NCBI GenBank assembly: GCA_034666665.1
Contig: JAXDLK010000129.1
Location: forward strand, 1 to 6,825
Source of the DNA: JAXDLK01 sp034666665
Lineage (GTDB): Bacteria > Desulfobacterota > Binatia > JACPRU01
Reading direction: 5' to 3'
DNA: 6,825 bases
The position numbers were made by a program, and so were the translations under genes. This document shows positions 1-5,299 of the stretch, in pieces. Numbering within the stretch: the first letter of the stretch is position 1; each line of letters begins with the position of its first letter. Below the pieces are notes generated by a model that saw nothing but the letters and a program-made list of their open reading frames with translations, ran no database searches and was not told the origin of the DNA.

Positions 1-2
1 CG

Positions 3-164
3 GCCTACCTGCTGAACGTCTGCCTGCTCGGTTTCGTGATCTTCCTGCTCGGCGTGCTCCCCGACGTCGCTCGGGAGCAGCAGCGTTTGTGGATCGGGAT
101 CCTCGGGATCGCGCCGATCGTCAACGCCGTCGCGATGCCGCTCTGCCGGAAGCGCCAGAGATGA
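3..164 (+). CDS. C-terminal end of an unidentified membrane protein (partial)
   Basis: The open frame runs in from the left edge and stops at TGA 162-164, giving 53 residues. Two hydrophobic stretches are visible, about residues 2-19 (rich in Leu, Val, Phe, Ile) and about residues 29-45 (Trp-Ile-Gly-Ile-Leu-Gly-Ile...). They are separated by a charged turn (DVAREQQR), and the protein ends in a basic tail (CRKRQR). This looks like the last two membrane spans of an inner-membrane protein with a cytoplasmic positive tail. I do not recognise the family; the start and most of the protein lie outside the window. Its stop overlaps the ATG of the next gene in an ATGA, so the two are probably cotranscribed and translationally coupled. 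Confidence 0.6.
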   Translation, partial: AYLLNVCLLGFVIFLLGVLPDVAREQQRLWIGILGIAPIVNAVAMPLCRKRQR

Positions 165-550
165 ACCCCGGCCGCGGGCTGGCCGTGGTGACGGCCGTGC
201 TCGTGATCGGCGGATGTGTCCACGACACCGAGCGCAGGGCGCGACCCGACACCGGTGCCGAATCTCCGCGAAGCAGCCCGGGCACGGATGCGGCGGCGCT
301 GGCGAGCCGACCCGACCTTCCGGTGACGGCCGAATGGCCGGCGGACCGGTCCTACGAGACCCTCGGGTGGATCGAGTGGCCCCCGAAGGACATGTTCATG
401 CTCTTCTCGGTGTCCTGCGGCCCGGAGAAGCTCCGCGAAGCCGCGACGGAGAAGTGGGGCGCGCGGGTGGATGCGATCGTCGGCTACGAGGAATGGCAAG
501 CGCCGCCGGTCCAGCTCCGTTGCGGCGGCGCGGCGATACGGTTCCAATGA
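161..550 (+). CDS. small predicted outer-membrane lipoprotein
   Basis: This 129-residue protein begins at the ATG overlapping the upstream stop by 4 nt; the frame is open further upstream, but this start gives a proper signal peptide. Residues 1-18 have Arg5, a hydrophobic core (LAVVTAVLVI) and a lipobox I-G-G-C, so Cys19 would be lipidated after signal peptidase II cleavage. Residue +2 is Val, not Asp, which under the Lol rule favours the outer membrane. Residues 20-60 are a low-complexity linker rich in Arg, Ser, Pro and Ala. A compact domain follows (about 62-129) with a YETLG strand, a helix containing EKLREAATEKWGARVDAIVG, and two cysteines (Cys86, Cys121) that could form a disulfide. 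The YETLG...DAIV pattern loosely recalls RcsF/YbjQ-like small domains, but I cannot assign a family. Function unknown. The next gene begins 4 nt after its stop. Confidence 0.75.
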   Translation: MNPGRGLAVVTAVLVIGGCVHDTERRARPDTGAESPRSSPGTDAAALASRPDLPVTAEWPADRSYETLGWIEWPPKDMFMLFSVSCGPEKLREAATEKWGARVDAIVGYEEWQAPPVQLRCGGAAIRFQ

Positions 551-554
551 CCCC

Positions 555-1301
555 ATGAGCCTCGACGGCAAGAACGCTCTCGTCACCGGTGGTGGCTCGG
601 GGATCGGACGCGCGATTGCGCTTCGCCTCGCGCGCGACGGCGCCGCCGTCGCGATCCTCGACCTGAACCTCGAAGGTGCTCGCCAGACCGCGGAGGACGT
701 CGCCGCTCTCGGCCGGGGCTCCTTCGCCGTCCGTGCCGACGTCGCCAGCGCGGCCGACGTCGAGGCCGCCGCCCGTGAGGCGCGACAACGGCTCGGACCG
801 ATCACGATCCTGATCAACAACGCCGGCATTGGCCACGTGGTCGCGTTCGTCGACACGACGGAGGAGGACTGGGATCGCATGATCGACGTCCACATGAAGG
901 GCGCGTTCCTCTGCGCCCGCGAGGTGGTCCCCGACATGCTGCAGGTGGGGTGGGGACGCGTGGTCAGCATCTCGTCCGTCGCCGGGCTCCAGGGAGCGGC
1001 GGGGTTCGTTCACTACTCCGCGGCCAAGGCGGGGATCATCGGCTTCACCAAAGGGCTGGCCCAGGAGCTCGGCCGCCATGGCATCACCGTGAACGCGATC
1101 GCGCCGGGACTGATCGACACGCCGATCCTCGGCAAAGCGGATCTCACGCGCGACGTGCAGCAACGGATGGTGCGGCGTTCGGCGGTGGGGCGGATCGGCC
1201 AGCCGGAAGACATGGCCGCCGCCTGCGCGTACCTGGTCTCGGAGGAAGCGAGCTTCTGCACCGGGCAGGTGATCAGCCCGAACGGGGGCATGTATTTCTG
1301 A
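555..1301 (+). CDS. classical short-chain dehydrogenase/reductase (SDR), FabG-like
   Basis: A complete 248-residue classical SDR (usual length about 250). The Rossmann glycine motif TGGGSGIG is at residues 11-18. An acidic Asp36 at the end of strand 2 (AILDLN) predicts NAD(H) rather than NADP(H). NNAG is at 88-91, the catalytic serine in SISS is Ser141, Tyr154 and Lys158 form YxxxK, and the NAIAPG loop is at 180-185. The end (TGQVISPNGGMYF) is the normal family C-terminus. One oddity is that the tetrad Asn is His113 (DVHMKGAF); VH in place of VN also occurs in multifunctional-enzyme-2-type hydroxyacyl-CoA dehydrogenases. It should oxidise or reduce an alcohol/ketone pair, possibly a 3-hydroxyacyl thioester; the substrate cannot be read from sequence. 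ATG 555 is chosen because it gives the standard SDR N-terminus, although no clear Shine-Dalgarno precedes it; coupling to the gene 4 nt upstream is likely. Confidence 0.93.
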   Translation: MSLDGKNALVTGGGSGIGRAIALRLARDGAAVAILDLNLEGARQTAEDVAALGRGSFAVRADVASAADVEAAAREARQRLGPITILINNAGIGHVVAFVDTTEEDWDRMIDVHMKGAFLCAREVVPDMLQVGWGRVVSISSVAGLQGAAGFVHYSAAKAGIIGFTKGLAQELGRHGITVNAIAPGLIDTPILGKADLTRDVQQRMVRRSAVGRIGQPEDMAAACAYLVSEEASFCTGQVISPNGGMYF

Positions 1302-1323
1302 AGCGCCGGCCCTCACCGGTCGG

Positions 1324-1851
1324 GTGGCGGTGGTGACCGGCGTGGAATCGGCATTCGGCCGTGCGATCGCCGGGGCGCTCGCCCGCGCCGGCGCGGATCT
1401 CTACCTCGTCGCGGAGGAGCCGCGCGCTCTCGACGCCGTCGCTCCGGAGATCGCGGCGCTCGGCCGACCGGCGATCGCCGTTCCCGCGAACGTCGCTCGC
1501 GCCGACGACTGCCACAGGCTTGCGGAGGTGGTGTCGGCCGCCGCCGGGCGCGTCGACGTCCTGGCGCTCGTTCTGACCGGCAGCGAGACGCCGCACGCGG
1601 TCGTCACCTCGCTGCTGCCGCTGATGCGTGCGGCGTCGCCGCCGGGCGCGGTGGTGATCGTTGCAGGGTCCACGGAGGCGGCGGATACGGCCCTGCGCTC
1701 GTTTCCGGTGATCGCGGGAGCTCGCGTGAACGCGATCGTTTCGCCTGCGAACGGCCCGGTGGAGCGTACGGCCGCGGTCGCCGTGCACCTCGCTGGCGAC
1801 CGCTCAGGCGCCGCCGCTCGCCAGATCGTCGACCTCCGCGCCGCGCACTGA
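1324..1851 (+). CDS. shortened SDR-like protein lacking catalytic residues (possible pseudoenzyme partner)
   Basis: This 175-residue protein begins at GTG 1324, 22 nt after the intact SDR. The start is uncertain: the frame is open from 1273 and encodes a typical SDR leader (LTGRVAVVTG), but no ATG, GTG or TTG lies before 1324. The Rossmann motif is degraded to TGVESAFG (residues 5-12; the second Gly is Ala10). NNAG is replaced by VLTG (83-86). A strand AVVIVAGST (109-117) matches the strand carrying the catalytic Ser, but the YxxxK helix is absent: the sequence goes in about 18 residues from there to RVNAIVSP (134-141). The region between NNAG and that strand is also short. The protein is about 70 residues shorter than an SDR, yet the frame stays open, so losses were in-frame. 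It may be an inactive partner subunit of the upstream SDR (as BbsC is to BbsD in toluene degradation) or a decaying duplicate. Its 3' end overlaps the convergent transporter gene by 48 nt. Confidence 0.65.
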   Translation: MAVVTGVESAFGRAIAGALARAGADLYLVAEEPRALDAVAPEIAALGRPAIAVPANVARADDCHRLAEVVSAAAGRVDVLALVLTGSETPHAVVTSLLPLMRAASPPGAVVIVAGSTEAADTALRSFPVIAGARVNAIVSPANGPVERTAAVAVHLAGDRSGAAARQIVDLRAAH

Positions 1852-2811
1852 GCGCCGGCGCGTCCCGAATCGCGGCGCGATCAGCGAGTCCAGCACGAGC
1901 TGGAGCAGGTGATACTGGACGAGCGGCACGGCGCCGTGCGGGTTCGCGGGGAAGAAGCGGTCCCAGAGATAGATGCCGTTCGGCAGCGTCTTCTGCGAGC
2001 CGCAGAAAGCGACGGCGGCGGTCTCCTCCGGCGAGAGCTGCAGCCACCTGGATGCGCCCAGGGTGAACGCCAGGAGCGTTGCGTGAAGCAGCGCCGAAAC
2101 GATCAGGAACCGGAGCGCGAGCCCCGGCTCCGCGGTCAATCGGTCGCCCGCGGCGGAGAAGCCGATGAAGACGAAGACCAGGATCGAGAGCGGCGGCAGA
2201 TGACGGAGCAGAGGCATCACCACGCGGATGCGCTCGCCCGCGGCGAGACGGAGCGCCTGGCCGAGGACGACGGGTGCGAGGATGATCGCGCTCATTCGCC
2301 AGGTCATCTCCGCCGCGGGAAACGCCACCAGGACCCCGAGCGAGAGCTCGAGCAGAAGTGGTGTGACGATCACCGTGAGCACGTTCGACGAGAGCGTCAG
2401 AGCGAGCGCGAGAGCCTGATCGCCGCCGGCGATCGCCGTCAGCGCCGGTGCGGACGCGAGCGTGCCGGCTTGCGATGCCGCGAGCATCACCGCCTCGAGG
2501 AAGCGATGGCCGTCGGACGACGGCCCGCCGAGCGCCGGACCGAGGAGCCTCGCGAGCACGTAGCCCGCGAGCGGCGCGACGACGTACGTCGCGGCGAGCC
2601 CGGCGGCGAGGCCGCGGAGTGCGACGCCCTCGCGCCGCGCGCGGGAGAGATCGAGCGTCATGCCGAGGATGAAGAGCGTCGTGGCGACGAGCACCGGAAG
2701 CAGGCGATCCTCCTGCCGGAGCCTCCGACCGACGTCCGGGGCGGCGATCGCGGCGACGACGGTGATCCCGAGACCGATCAGGAAGGCGTGGCGAGCGAGC
2801 GCGCTCCTCAT
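1804..2811 (-). CDS. SBF-like bile acid:sodium symporter family transporter (SLC10A7/YfeH type)
   Basis: A 335-residue polytopic membrane protein, starting at ATG 2811-2809 and ending at TGA 1806-1804. About nine to ten hydrophobic segments are visible, for instance near residues 9-24, 38-53, 67-90, 105-128 and 133-155. The conserved SLC10 regions are present: AGTLASAPALTAIAGGDQA followed by TLSSNVLTVIVTP (about 115-151), and FCGSQKTLPNGIYL (about 269-282), the FCGSQK signature of the SBF-like/YfeH subfamily near the second ion-binding crossover helix. The tail is basic and probably cytoplasmic. Bacterial relatives are proposed to move organic anions with sodium; the substrate here is unknown. 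The frame extends about 100 codons upstream of this ATG, but that part is Arg/Ser-rich and overlaps endonuclease III, so I reject it. No good Shine-Dalgarno precedes the ATG. The gene is divergent from endonuclease III and convergent with the SDR-like gene. Confidence 0.9.
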   Translation of the reverse strand: MRSALARHAFLIGLGITVVAAIAAPDVGRRLRQEDRLLPVLVATTLFILGMTLDLSRARREGVALRGLAAGLAATYVVAPLAGYVLARLLGPALGGPSSDGHRFLEAVMLAASQAGTLASAPALTAIAGGDQALALALTLSSNVLTVIVTPLLLELSLGVLVAFPAAEMTWRMSAIILAPVVLGQALRLAAGERIRVVMPLLRHLPPLSILVFVFIGFSAAGDRLTAEPGLALRFLIVSALLHATLLAFTLGASRWLQLSPEETAAVAFCGSQKTLPNGIYLWDRFFPANPHGAVPLVQYHLLQLVLDSLIAPRFGTRRRSVRGAEVDDLASGGA

Positions 2812-2899
2812 GGGTTGAACCGGACGCGCTCCGCCGACAAGATCGCCGGCCGTGCGCACGACCGGTCTCCCGGAGCCGGCGCCGCACGTCTCAAGGCGA
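2812..2899. promoter_or_regulatory. short divergent spacer between transporter and endonuclease III genes
   Basis: Both divergent genes must be initiated from this stretch, which also contains the possible first codons of endonuclease III. A perfect 10-bp palindrome (CGTGCGCACG) lies at 2851-2860 and includes the GTG start candidate at 2852. No convincing sigma-70 boxes or Shine-Dalgarno sequence are visible for either gene. A purine-rich AAGGCGAG at 2893-2900 sits directly on the alternative GTG at 2900, too close for normal use. Confidence 0.3.
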
Positions 2900-3550
2900 G
2901 TGGTCGACGGCGGCGAAATCGACGAGGTGATGCGCCGGGTGCGGCGGGCGGTCCGCGCCTGGGGGGCTCCCGTCGCGGGACGCTTCGCCGCCGATCCCTT
3001 CACGACGCTCGTCAGCTGTATCCTCAGTCTTCGCACCCGCGACGAGACGACTCTCGGCGCGTCGCAGCGACTCTTCCGGCGCGCGCGCACGCCGCGCGGC
3101 CTGCTGCGCCTCACGCCGGAGGAGATCGAGCACGAGATCTACCCCGTGGGTTTCTACCGCACGAAGGCCAAGACCTTGCGCGAGCTCGCGCGGGCGCTGA
3201 TCGAGCGTTACGCAGGCTCCGTTCCCGACGATCTCGACGAGCTTCTGACGCTCCCCGGTGTCGGGCGCAAGACGGCGAACCTCGTGGTGACGCTCGCGTT
3301 CCGGCGCTACGGGATCTGCGTCGACACGCACGTGCACCGGATCAGCAACCGTTGGGGCTACGTGCGTACGCGCACGCCGGACGAGACCGAGCAGGCGCTC
3401 CGCGAGCGGCTGCCCCGGCGCTGGTGGCGGGCCTACAACGACCTCCTGGTCTCCTTCGGCCAGAACCTCTGCCACCCGACGTCACCGTGGTGCAGCCGAT
3501 GCCCGGTCGCCGACCTCTGCGCGCGCGTCGGCGTCACACGCTCGCGCTGA
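2852..3550 (+). CDS. nth: endonuclease III, [4Fe-4S] DNA glycosylase/AP lyase
   Basis: A base-excision-repair enzyme that removes oxidised pyrimidines and cleaves the abasic site by beta-elimination. It is 232 residues from GTG 2852. The helix-hairpin-helix motif LPGVGRKTANLVV begins at residue 134, with the catalytic Lys140. The catalytic Asp158 is in VDTHVHR. The iron-sulfur ligands Cys207, Cys214, Cys217 and Cys223 have the canonical C-x6-C-x2-C-x5-C spacing. The N-terminal substrate loop reads LSLRTRDE (58-65) where E. coli Nth has SAQATD, a variant like the RTRDE form of some archaeal and thermophile relatives. The start is uncertain: relative to E. coli Nth this version has about 20 extra N-terminal residues, so GTG 2900 (216 residues, starting VVDGGEIDEV) fits the family better. 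The gene stands alone, divergent from the transporter and convergent with the esterase. Confidence 0.96.
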   Translation: MRTTGLPEPAPHVSRRVVDGGEIDEVMRRVRRAVRAWGAPVAGRFAADPFTTLVSCILSLRTRDETTLGASQRLFRRARTPRGLLRLTPEEIEHEIYPVGFYRTKAKTLRELARALIERYAGSVPDDLDELLTLPGVGRKTANLVVTLAFRRYGICVDTHVHRISNRWGYVRTRTPDETEQALRERLPRRWWRAYNDLLVSFGQNLCHPTSPWCSRCPVADLCARVGVTRSR

Positions 3551-3633
3551 ACTCCTCCCAACCCCACCGCTCCGAACGCGCTCGCAGAAGAGCTCGCGGG
3601 CGCAAGATGCTCCTCGCCAGCTCGGAGCGCGCC
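3551..3633. other. convergent intergenic spacer with a loose inverted repeat
   Basis: This 83-bp spacer separates the stops of endonuclease III (+) and the esterase (-). An 8-bp perfect inverted repeat (CGCTCCGA at 3568-3575, TCGGAGCG at 3622-3629) flanks a 46-nt interval. There is no T-run on either side, so it is not a standard intrinsic terminator; it could act as a weak bidirectional one. Nothing else is visible. Confidence 0.25.
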
Positions 3634-4575
3634 CTACGCGGCGGCGGCCTTCAGTCGACCGCGAAACCAGTCCGCCGTCTCCTCGATCGCTTCGAGCGCC
3701 TGCGGGAACACGGACGGCATCGCGTAGAAGCCGTGAATCATGCCGTCGTAGCGAGACACACGTACGGGCACGCCCGCCTGCTCCAGACGCTTCGCGTAGG
3801 TCTCGCCCTCGTCCCGCAGCGGGTCGAATTCCGCGGTGATCACCAGCGCCGGCGGAAGCCCCTTCAAGTCCTTCGCGCGAAGCGGGCTCGCGTACGGGCT
3901 CGCCGCATCGTCCTCGCCGCTCAGGTACTCCTTCCAGAAGTGGATCATCATGTCGGTCGTCAGGAAGTAGTCCGCGCCGTTGTCGCGGTACGAGCCCGTG
4001 TCGAAGCTCCGCTCGGTGACCGGGTAGACGAGGATCTGGTACGCGATCCGAGGCCCGCCGCGATCGCGTGCCATCAGCGCGACCACCGCGGCGAGGTTGC
4101 CACCGGCGCTGTCCCCACCGACGGCGATCGATCCGGGATCGATGCCGAGCGAGGCCGCGTTCTCCGCGACCCAGCGTGCGGCGGCATAGCAATCCTCCGG
4201 CGCATTCGGGAATCGATGCTCCGGGGCGAGGCGGTAGTCGACGGACACCACGACGCACCGGAGCTTCGCGGCGAGCGTGCGGCAGAGGCCGTCGTAGGCA
4301 TCGAGGTCGCCGAGCACCCAGCCGCCGCCGTGCAGGTACACCAGAGCGGGGAAGGGGCCGTCGCCTGCGGGCCGGTAGATCCGTACCGGAATCTCGCCGG
4401 CAGGCCCCGGGATGCGGCGGTTCTCGGTCTTGACGTCGACCCCGGGCCAGGTCTGACCGGCGAAGAGATCGCCGATTGCCTTGCGTGCATCGGCGACCGG
4501 CATCTCGGTCAGCGGCGGCATCCCGCTCGCTTGCAGCTGATCGATGAAGGCGCGTGCGTTCGGATGAAGCGGCAT
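3634..4575 (-). CDS. alpha/beta hydrolase, hormone-sensitive-lipase (family IV) carboxylesterase
   Basis: A 313-residue cytoplasmic esterase, near the usual length of bacterial HSL-family enzymes such as Alicyclobacillus EST2. The oxyanion-hole motif HGGGW is at residues 82-86, and a conserved YRLAPEHRFP segment at 114-123. The nucleophile elbow GDSAGGN is at 154-160 with Ser156; the acid is Asp251 (AEFDPLRDEG) and the base His281 (GMIHGF). The triad spacing matches EST2 closely. The N-terminal about 50 residues form the cap typical of the family (HPNARAFIDQL...). Substrates are probably short- to medium-chain acyl esters; the real substrate is unknown. ATG 4575-4573 is chosen because a strong Shine-Dalgarno sits just upstream; the frame extends 82 more codons but into the control region. 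There is no signal peptide. It is divergent from the AhpD-like gene and may share its regulation. Confidence 0.95.
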   Translation of the reverse strand: MPLHPNARAFIDQLQASGMPPLTEMPVADARKAIGDLFAGQTWPGVDVKTENRRIPGPAGEIPVRIYRPAGDGPFPALVYLHGGGWVLGDLDAYDGLCRTLAAKLRCVVVSVDYRLAPEHRFPNAPEDCYAAARWVAENAASLGIDPGSIAVGGDSAGGNLAAVVALMARDRGGPRIAYQILVYPVTERSFDTGSYRDNGADYFLTTDMMIHFWKEYLSGEDDAASPYASPLRAKDLKGLPPALVITAEFDPLRDEGETYAKRLEQAGVPVRVSRYDGMIHGFYAMPSVFPQALEAIEETADWFRGRLKAAAA

Positions 4576-4579
4576 CGGT

Positions 4580-4587
4580 CCCTCCCT
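4580..4587 (-). promoter_or_regulatory. Shine-Dalgarno site of the esterase gene
   Basis: On the minus strand AGGGAGGG lies about four to five bases before ATG 4575. It is one of only two clear Shine-Dalgarno sites in the window and fixes the esterase start, ruling out the longer open frame. Confidence 0.75.
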
Positions 4588-4604
4588 GGGTCCGGTTCGG
4601 ACCC
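4588..4604. promoter_or_regulatory. perfect 7-bp inverted repeat just upstream of the esterase Shine-Dalgarno
   Basis: GGGTCCG (4588-4594) and CGGACCC (4598-4604) are exact reverse complements around GTT. In the esterase mRNA this would be a stable hairpin touching the Shine-Dalgarno site; on DNA it is a 17-bp palindrome near the predicted transcription start. It could be an operator or a 5' leader hairpin affecting translation or stability. Function inferred only. Confidence 0.5.
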
Positions 4605-4613
4605 GTCGCGGAC

Positions 4614-4640
4614 ATTGTTCCAGCGCTGCGGCTTTTTCAA
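4614..4640 (-). promoter_or_regulatory. weak candidate sigma-70-like promoter of the esterase gene
   Basis: On the minus strand TTGAAA (4640-4635, five of six to TTGACA) is followed after 15 nt by AACAAT (4619-4614, four of six to TATAAT). The spacer is shorter than the ideal 17. Transcription would start near 4607, just ahead of the inverted repeat at 4588-4604. This AT-richer pocket stands out in GC-rich surroundings, but the assignment is tentative. Confidence 0.3.
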
Positions 4641-4645
4641 GCTCG

Positions 4646-4730
4646 GGACGTTCACACGTCGTGGCCATTCGGGCGCCGAGTCGAGCGAAAACCCCGAAGG
4701 GCCCGCCAAAGTGCGTACGCGTGAACGTCC
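4646..4730. repeat. 10-bp inverted repeat pair in the divergent control region (candidate operators)
   Basis: GTGAACGTCC occurs at 4721-4730, and its exact reverse complement GGACGTTCAC at 4646-4655, 65 bp apart. A partial third copy GGACGTAC is at 4749-4756. The left copy is itself within a short palindrome, GACGT-TCAC-ACGTC (4647-4660), and an 8-bp palindrome GCGTACGC (4713-4720) abuts the right copy. Repeated GTGAACGT-type half-sites between divergent genes are what a shared regulator (TetR- or LysR-like, for example) would bind. No regulator gene is in the window. Confidence 0.5.
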
Positions 4731-4754
4731 TTCTCGGGAGCGTGATAAGGACGT
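4725..4754 (+). promoter_or_regulatory. 8-bp inverted repeat in the presumed leader or promoter of the AhpD-like gene
   Basis: ACGTCCTT (4725-4732) and AAGGACGT (4747-4754) pair exactly around a 14-nt loop that itself contains CTC/GAG complementarity. It ends 7 nt before the Shine-Dalgarno at 4762. It overlaps a weak -10-like GATAAG (4744-4749), so it could be an operator covering the promoter or an mRNA hairpin. I cannot tell which. Confidence 0.4.
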
Positions 4755-4761
4755 ACCCGAC

Positions 4762-4767
4762 GGAGGA
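4762..4767 (+). promoter_or_regulatory. Shine-Dalgarno site of the AhpD-like selenoprotein candidate
   Basis: GGAGGA with a 7-nt spacer to ATG 4775 is near-ideal. It fixes the start of the gene. By contrast, the ATG directly after the in-frame TGA (5000) has no purine-rich site before it, so the downstream half is unlikely to be an independent gene. Confidence 0.8.
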
Positions 4768-4774
4768 CACGAAC

Positions 4775-5299
4775 ATGCGCGGACTCGAACCGCTTCGCGA
4801 AGACCAGCTACCCGACGACATGAAGGACTACCTCGGCACGCCCGTTGCCAGCGTGCCGAAGATCTTCGGTCACCACCCGGAGATGTGGCGCGCGTGGAAC
4901 GGCTTCTACTCCGAGGTGATGCGCGACGGCGCCGTGCCGATGAAGCTGAAGGAGATGGTGCGGCTCCGGATCGCGGTGCTGAACGGCTGCAGCGTTTGAA
5001 TGAACTACCGGCATCCCGCGGCGCGGGATCAGGGACTCGACGAGACGACGATCTGCATGATTCCCACGTACGCGGATCAGCAGACGCTGACCGGTGCGGA
5101 GAAGGCGGCGATCCGTTTCGCCGAGCTGCTCGCGACGGATCACCAGGCGATCGACGATCAGGTCCTCGGTGAGCTCCGGCGGCACTTCGACGAGCGGCAG
5201 ATCATCGAGATCGGCTGGGCGGCCGGCGCATTCATCTCCTTCGGTCGCCTGATCCACGTCTTCGGCGGCACGTGGGAGGCGACTCCTTCGGCTCCGTGA
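4775..5299 (+). CDS. carboxymuconolactone decarboxylase/AhpD-like redox protein with in-frame TGA (probable selenocysteine)
   Basis: Read through TGA 4997-4999, this is one 174-residue protein of the CMD/AhpD family (alpha-helical, thiol-based, peroxidase-like). The first part has HHPEMWRAW (33-41) and the core helix LKEMVRLRIAVLNGC (58-72). The redox motif reads Cys72-Ser-Val-X75, where X is TGA, followed by Met-Asn-Tyr-Arg79. Family members have CxxC, in this subfamily with Arg four residues after the second Cys, so TGA sits exactly on the resolving/attacking cysteine position. Downstream, in the same frame, are the normal RxxGL (84-88), LTGAEKAAIRFAELL and a C-terminal helix ending HVFGGTWEATPSAP. 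Both halves are undamaged. A SECIS-like hairpin follows the TGA. An annotation pipeline would give either 74 residues (4775-4999) or a false 99-residue gene at 5000-5299. Alternatives are a recent nonsense mutation of TGC/TGT or a sequencing error. The native substrate is unknown. Confidence 0.8.
5013..5029 (+). promoter_or_regulatory. SECIS-like hairpin downstream of the in-frame TGA
   Basis: ATCCCGC (5013-5019) and GCGGGAT (5023-5029) form a perfect 7-bp stem with loop GGC (5020-5022). The stem starts 13 nt and the loop 20 nt after the TGA. Bacterial SECIS elements lie inside the coding region right after UGA, with a short apical loop having a G in its first two positions, roughly 16-37 nt from UGA; this hairpin meets that description. 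In GC-rich DNA such a stem can occur by chance, so it supports rather than proves selenocysteine insertion through SelB. Confidence 0.55.

Noticed and set aside
396..1316. A 306-codon minus-strand open frame
   Set aside because: It is the antisense shadow of the intact SDR, with His/Arg/Asp-rich sequence and no recognisable domain.
2812..3114. N-terminal extension of the SBF-like transporter
   Set aside because: It is Arg/Ser-rich, antisense to endonuclease III, and the family length is met by starting at 2811.
3568..3629. Intrinsic terminator between endonuclease III and the esterase
   Set aside because: The 8-bp arms are 46 nt apart and no T-run follows on either strand, so I list it only as an inverted repeat.
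4576..4821. N-terminal extension of the esterase by 82 codons
   Set aside because: The extension covers the control region and the start of the AhpD-like gene, has no signal peptide or family similarity, and the strong Shine-Dalgarno supports ATG 4575.
1909..5172. A 1087-codon plus-strand open frame
   Set aside because: It is very rich in Arg, Glu, Asp and Gly with no family resemblance, and it runs antisense to the transporter and esterase and out of frame over endonuclease III, all of which have clear motifs. Long antisense frames are common in GC-rich DNA.
5000..5299. A separate 99-residue gene starting at ATG 5000
   Set aside because: It starts exactly after the in-frame TGA, has no Shine-Dalgarno, and its first residues are the middle of the CMD/AhpD redox motif; it is the second half of the gene starting at 4775.
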